Shown here one piece after another: positions 33,602 to 35,227 of a stretch of DNA of 35,227 bases. Source of the DNA: Pseudomonadota bacterium (GTDB lineage: Bacteria > Pseudomonadota > Gammaproteobacteria > Burkholderiales > Rhodocyclaceae). The stretch spans positions 1 through 35,227 of the forward strand of contig JAFEDK010000018.1 of NCBI GenBank assembly GCA_018241665.1, read 5' to 3'. Positions within the stretch are counted from its first letter, which is position 1; every line of letters starts with the position of its first letter. The position numbers and the translations under genes are program-made. Below the pieces are notes generated by a model. The model made no database searches, was not told the origin of the DNA, and saw only the letters and a program-made list of their open reading frames with translations.

Positions 33602-34536
33602 GTTGTTGGAAACTTCGGAGTGTGCCGTTCAAGTATCAGCTAAGTGACTGGACTCTATTGAGTATCCCGCTGAACCTGCAGTGCAGGTCGGTGCCACTTT
33701 TCGGCGAGCCGGCGACTCAGGCGATTCAGATACCACCGTCGAGCGAACTGGAGCAGGGTAGTCAGGGCTTCATGATCCGGGCTCTGCCCGTTGTCGATGA
33801 ACTCCCGAAGCTGAGCCGGCAGGATGGTTACCTGTGCTACGTTCCCCTTCAGTATGAGCACTGCTATATCGATCTGACTCTCACGCTCGAGACTTATCAG
33901 AAAAAGTTCTCGTCCAAGACAAGATCCACGATCAATCGCAAGATCCGGAAATACGCCGAGCACTGCGGCGGTACGATCAATTGGCGGAAGTTCGAAACGC
34001 CGGAGCAGGTTCGTGAGTTCTTCACGCTGGCGCGCAGTGTTTCGAAGCTCAGCTATCAGGAGCGCCTGCTGGACGCTGGCCTGCCGGATTCCGAAGCGTT
34101 CATCCAGCAGGCCGAGGTGCTTGCCGCCGAGAATCGCTTGCGTGCCTACATCCTCTTCGATGGCGAGCGGCCTGTCTCATACCTTTATTGCCCGGTTGAG
34201 CAGGGCGTATTGATTTACGCTTATCTGGGATACGACCCGGAATACATGAAGCTTTCCGTCGGCACGGTGCTGCAGTGGCTCGCACTGGAGTCGCTATTTG
34301 GCGAAGCCTGCTTCACAGCCTTCGACTTCACCGAGGGACAGTCGGATCACAAGCGGTTGTTTGCCACGCACCAGACGAAGCGTGCAAATGTGTTTCTCGT
34401 CAAGGCATCACTGCGGAGCCAACTCATCATTCATTCGCATCTCAGAATGGATCAATTTTCCGGCTGGTTGGGTGTGACCTTGGACCGACTGGGCGTGCGA
34501 GCCAAGGTCAAGCGCTTGCTACGGTTCGGCAGATGA
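33598..34536 (+). CDS. GNAT/FemAB-like acyltransferase
   Basis: A 312-residue protein with a GNAT-type acyltransferase fold of the CelD/BcsL and FemAB-related type (acetyltransferase_6). 'YQKKFSSKTRSTINRKIRKYAEHCGG' (~101-126) is the signature helix-turn. 'LRAYILFDGERPVSYLYCPVEQGVLIYAYLGYDPEYMKLSVGTVLQWLALE' covers the acyl-CoA-binding strands, and 'AFDFTEGQSDHKRLFATHQ' is the conserved late motif. It is expected to acylate a sugar or peptide in surface polysaccharide assembly. No membrane segment is seen. It overlaps the genes on both sides by ATGA, indicating a single operon. Confidence 0.85.
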   Translation: MSCWKLRSVPFKYQLSDWTLLSIPLNLQCRSVPLFGEPATQAIQIPPSSELEQGSQGFMIRALPVVDELPKLSRQDGYLCYVPLQYEHCYIDLTLTLETYQKKFSSKTRSTINRKIRKYAEHCGGTINWRKFETPEQVREFFTLARSVSKLSYQERLLDAGLPDSEAFIQQAEVLAAENRLRAYILFDGERPVSYLYCPVEQGVLIYAYLGYDPEYMKLSVGTVLQWLALESLFGEACFTAFDFTEGQSDHKRLFATHQTKRANVFLVKASLRSQLIIHSHLRMDQFSGWLGVTLDRLGVRAKVKRLLRFGR

Positions 34537-35120
34537 TGCAGGCGGTGCTGGGCATGGTGAAAGAACTGGCAAAGAAGATCGGTCGATTGATACTCGGTGA
34601 GTATTCGGCCTACTATGTTTATTCAAGCCAGGATAAGTCCGGCGCGCCTCCCGGCCTTGAGTTGAGTTCCAGTCGTCGTATTCGGCCCGTCGACAAAAAT
34701 GCAGTCGAAACAAGCGGAGAAGCGCTGATTCGCGATCAGGCGTTCTACCTGGGCTCGGAAGCGCTTGCTTATGCGAGCTACCTCGACGATCGCATCGTAG
34801 GCCTGTGCATCTATTGGTACGGAGAGCGCTATCGAAAGCGCAATTTCTGGCCGCTGCAGAGCAGGGAGGCCAAGCTCGTTCAAATCGTCACGGTTCCTGG
34901 ACAACGCGGTGCCGGCATCGCGACCGAGCTTATCGCCTTCTCCTGCATGGATGTGCTTGCAAAGGGGTTTGACAAGACCTACGCGCGCATCTGGCACTCC
35001 AATACACCGTCGATTCGCGCCTTTGAACGCGCCGGTTGGTCGCGCCGTGCCTTGGTACTCGAGTTGAACCCACTGCGCCGAAAGCAGCCGATACGAATGC
35101 AGTTCGAAACCAAAGCGTAA
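34533..35120 (+). CDS. GNAT family N-acetyltransferase
   Basis: A 195-residue protein with an acetyl-CoA-binding GNAT core in the C-terminal half: 'AKLVQIVTVPGQRGAGIATELIAFSCMDVLAKGF' has the R/Q-x-x-G-x-G/A motif A, and 'RIWHSNTPSIRAFERAGW' is motif B. The N-terminal ~40 residues ('LAKKIGRLILGEYSAYYVYSS') look like the small hydrophobic lead seen in GNATs of polysaccharide/PEP-CTERM loci. ATG 34533 overlaps the previous stop; ATG 34536 and 34554 are alternatives. It probably acetylates a sugar nucleotide or lipid-linked glycan. The last 107 bases of the window hold no supported gene. Confidence 0.85.
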   Translation: MMQAVLGMVKELAKKIGRLILGEYSAYYVYSSQDKSGAPPGLELSSSRRIRPVDKNAVETSGEALIRDQAFYLGSEALAYASYLDDRIVGLCIYWYGERYRKRNFWPLQSREAKLVQIVTVPGQRGAGIATELIAFSCMDVLAKGFDKTYARIWHSNTPSIRAFERAGWSRRALVLELNPLRRKQPIRMQFETKA

Positions 35121-35227
35121 TCGTCTCCTGCCCGGCAAATGGATGCCGTCACCGCTTGAAATAATGTGCTCAAGCTGTTGATGCTGGCCGAAGTGCGATT
35201 TCCTGTTGACGCTCGTTGAAAACGGAC

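Overview
The window looks like chromosomal DNA of a GC-rich betaproteobacterium, probably of the Rhodocyclales/Zoogloea-Azoarcus kind. That is an inference from composition, the PEP-CTERM surface protein, the dense signalling genes, the CarH/LitR-type regulator and the REP-like palindromes 'GTGGGGGCGAAT..ATTCGCCCCCAC'. No rRNA, tRNA, CRISPR array, transposase or phage gene was seen. Twenty-nine protein-coding genes are called. Start codons were chosen from ribosome binding sites, overlaps and family alignment, and often differ from the longest open frame.

Layout. (1) 1-163: a REPIN-like pair of inverted palindromes followed by a 13-bp tandem repeat. (2) 164-9034: a metabolic block on the minus strand (hotdog thioesterase, RraA-fold protein, aconitase-superfamily hydratase, anion:cation-symporter-type MFS permease, beta-propeller lactonase, LysR regulator) with a divergent OprD-type porin. 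This looks like uptake and catabolism of an unidentified di-/tricarboxylate or its lactone. The LysR gene is flanked by two copies of the dyad TTCTCC-N4-GAGAA. (3) 9089-18273: a signalling block. A receiver protein with an unrecognised C-terminal region, a 1308-residue hybrid kinase (sensor-PAS-GAF-HisKA-HATPase-REC-Hpt), a REC-HD-GYP protein and a second receiver protein paralogous to the first all run on the minus strand. A globin-coupled HD-GYP protein is divergent. The block points to control of cyclic-di-GMP breakdown. (4) 18448-22844: katG with a strong terminator, a PEP-CTERM protein, and an NADPH-dependent FMN reductase. (5) 22887-30758: a tight eight-gene minus-strand operon (FAD amine-oxidase-like protein, DUF1365, Cfa-type methyltransferase, chalcone-isomerase-like protein, MFS/GPH transporter, DUF3833 lipoprotein, SDR, SnoaL-like protein). 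It is divergent from a MerR-type regulator with the complete W-x9-EH and E-x-H-x-x-G signatures of AdoB12-dependent photoreceptors (CarH/LitR). Two perfect TTTGT-N5-ACAAA operators lie in the shared promoter region. (6) 30799-32427: a NodD-like LysR divergent from a membrane-anchored ABM-domain protein. (7) 32639-35120: a polysaccharide-deacetylase-like protein and two GNAT-fold proteins joined by ATGA overlaps, which look like part of a cell-surface glycan locus continuing beyond the window.

The most notable systems are the putative light/B12-controlled lipid-modification operon with its visible operators (22887-30758), the two paralogous response regulators of unknown output around the phosphorelay (9089-16574), and the aconitase/RraA/lactonase/porin cluster (699-9034).
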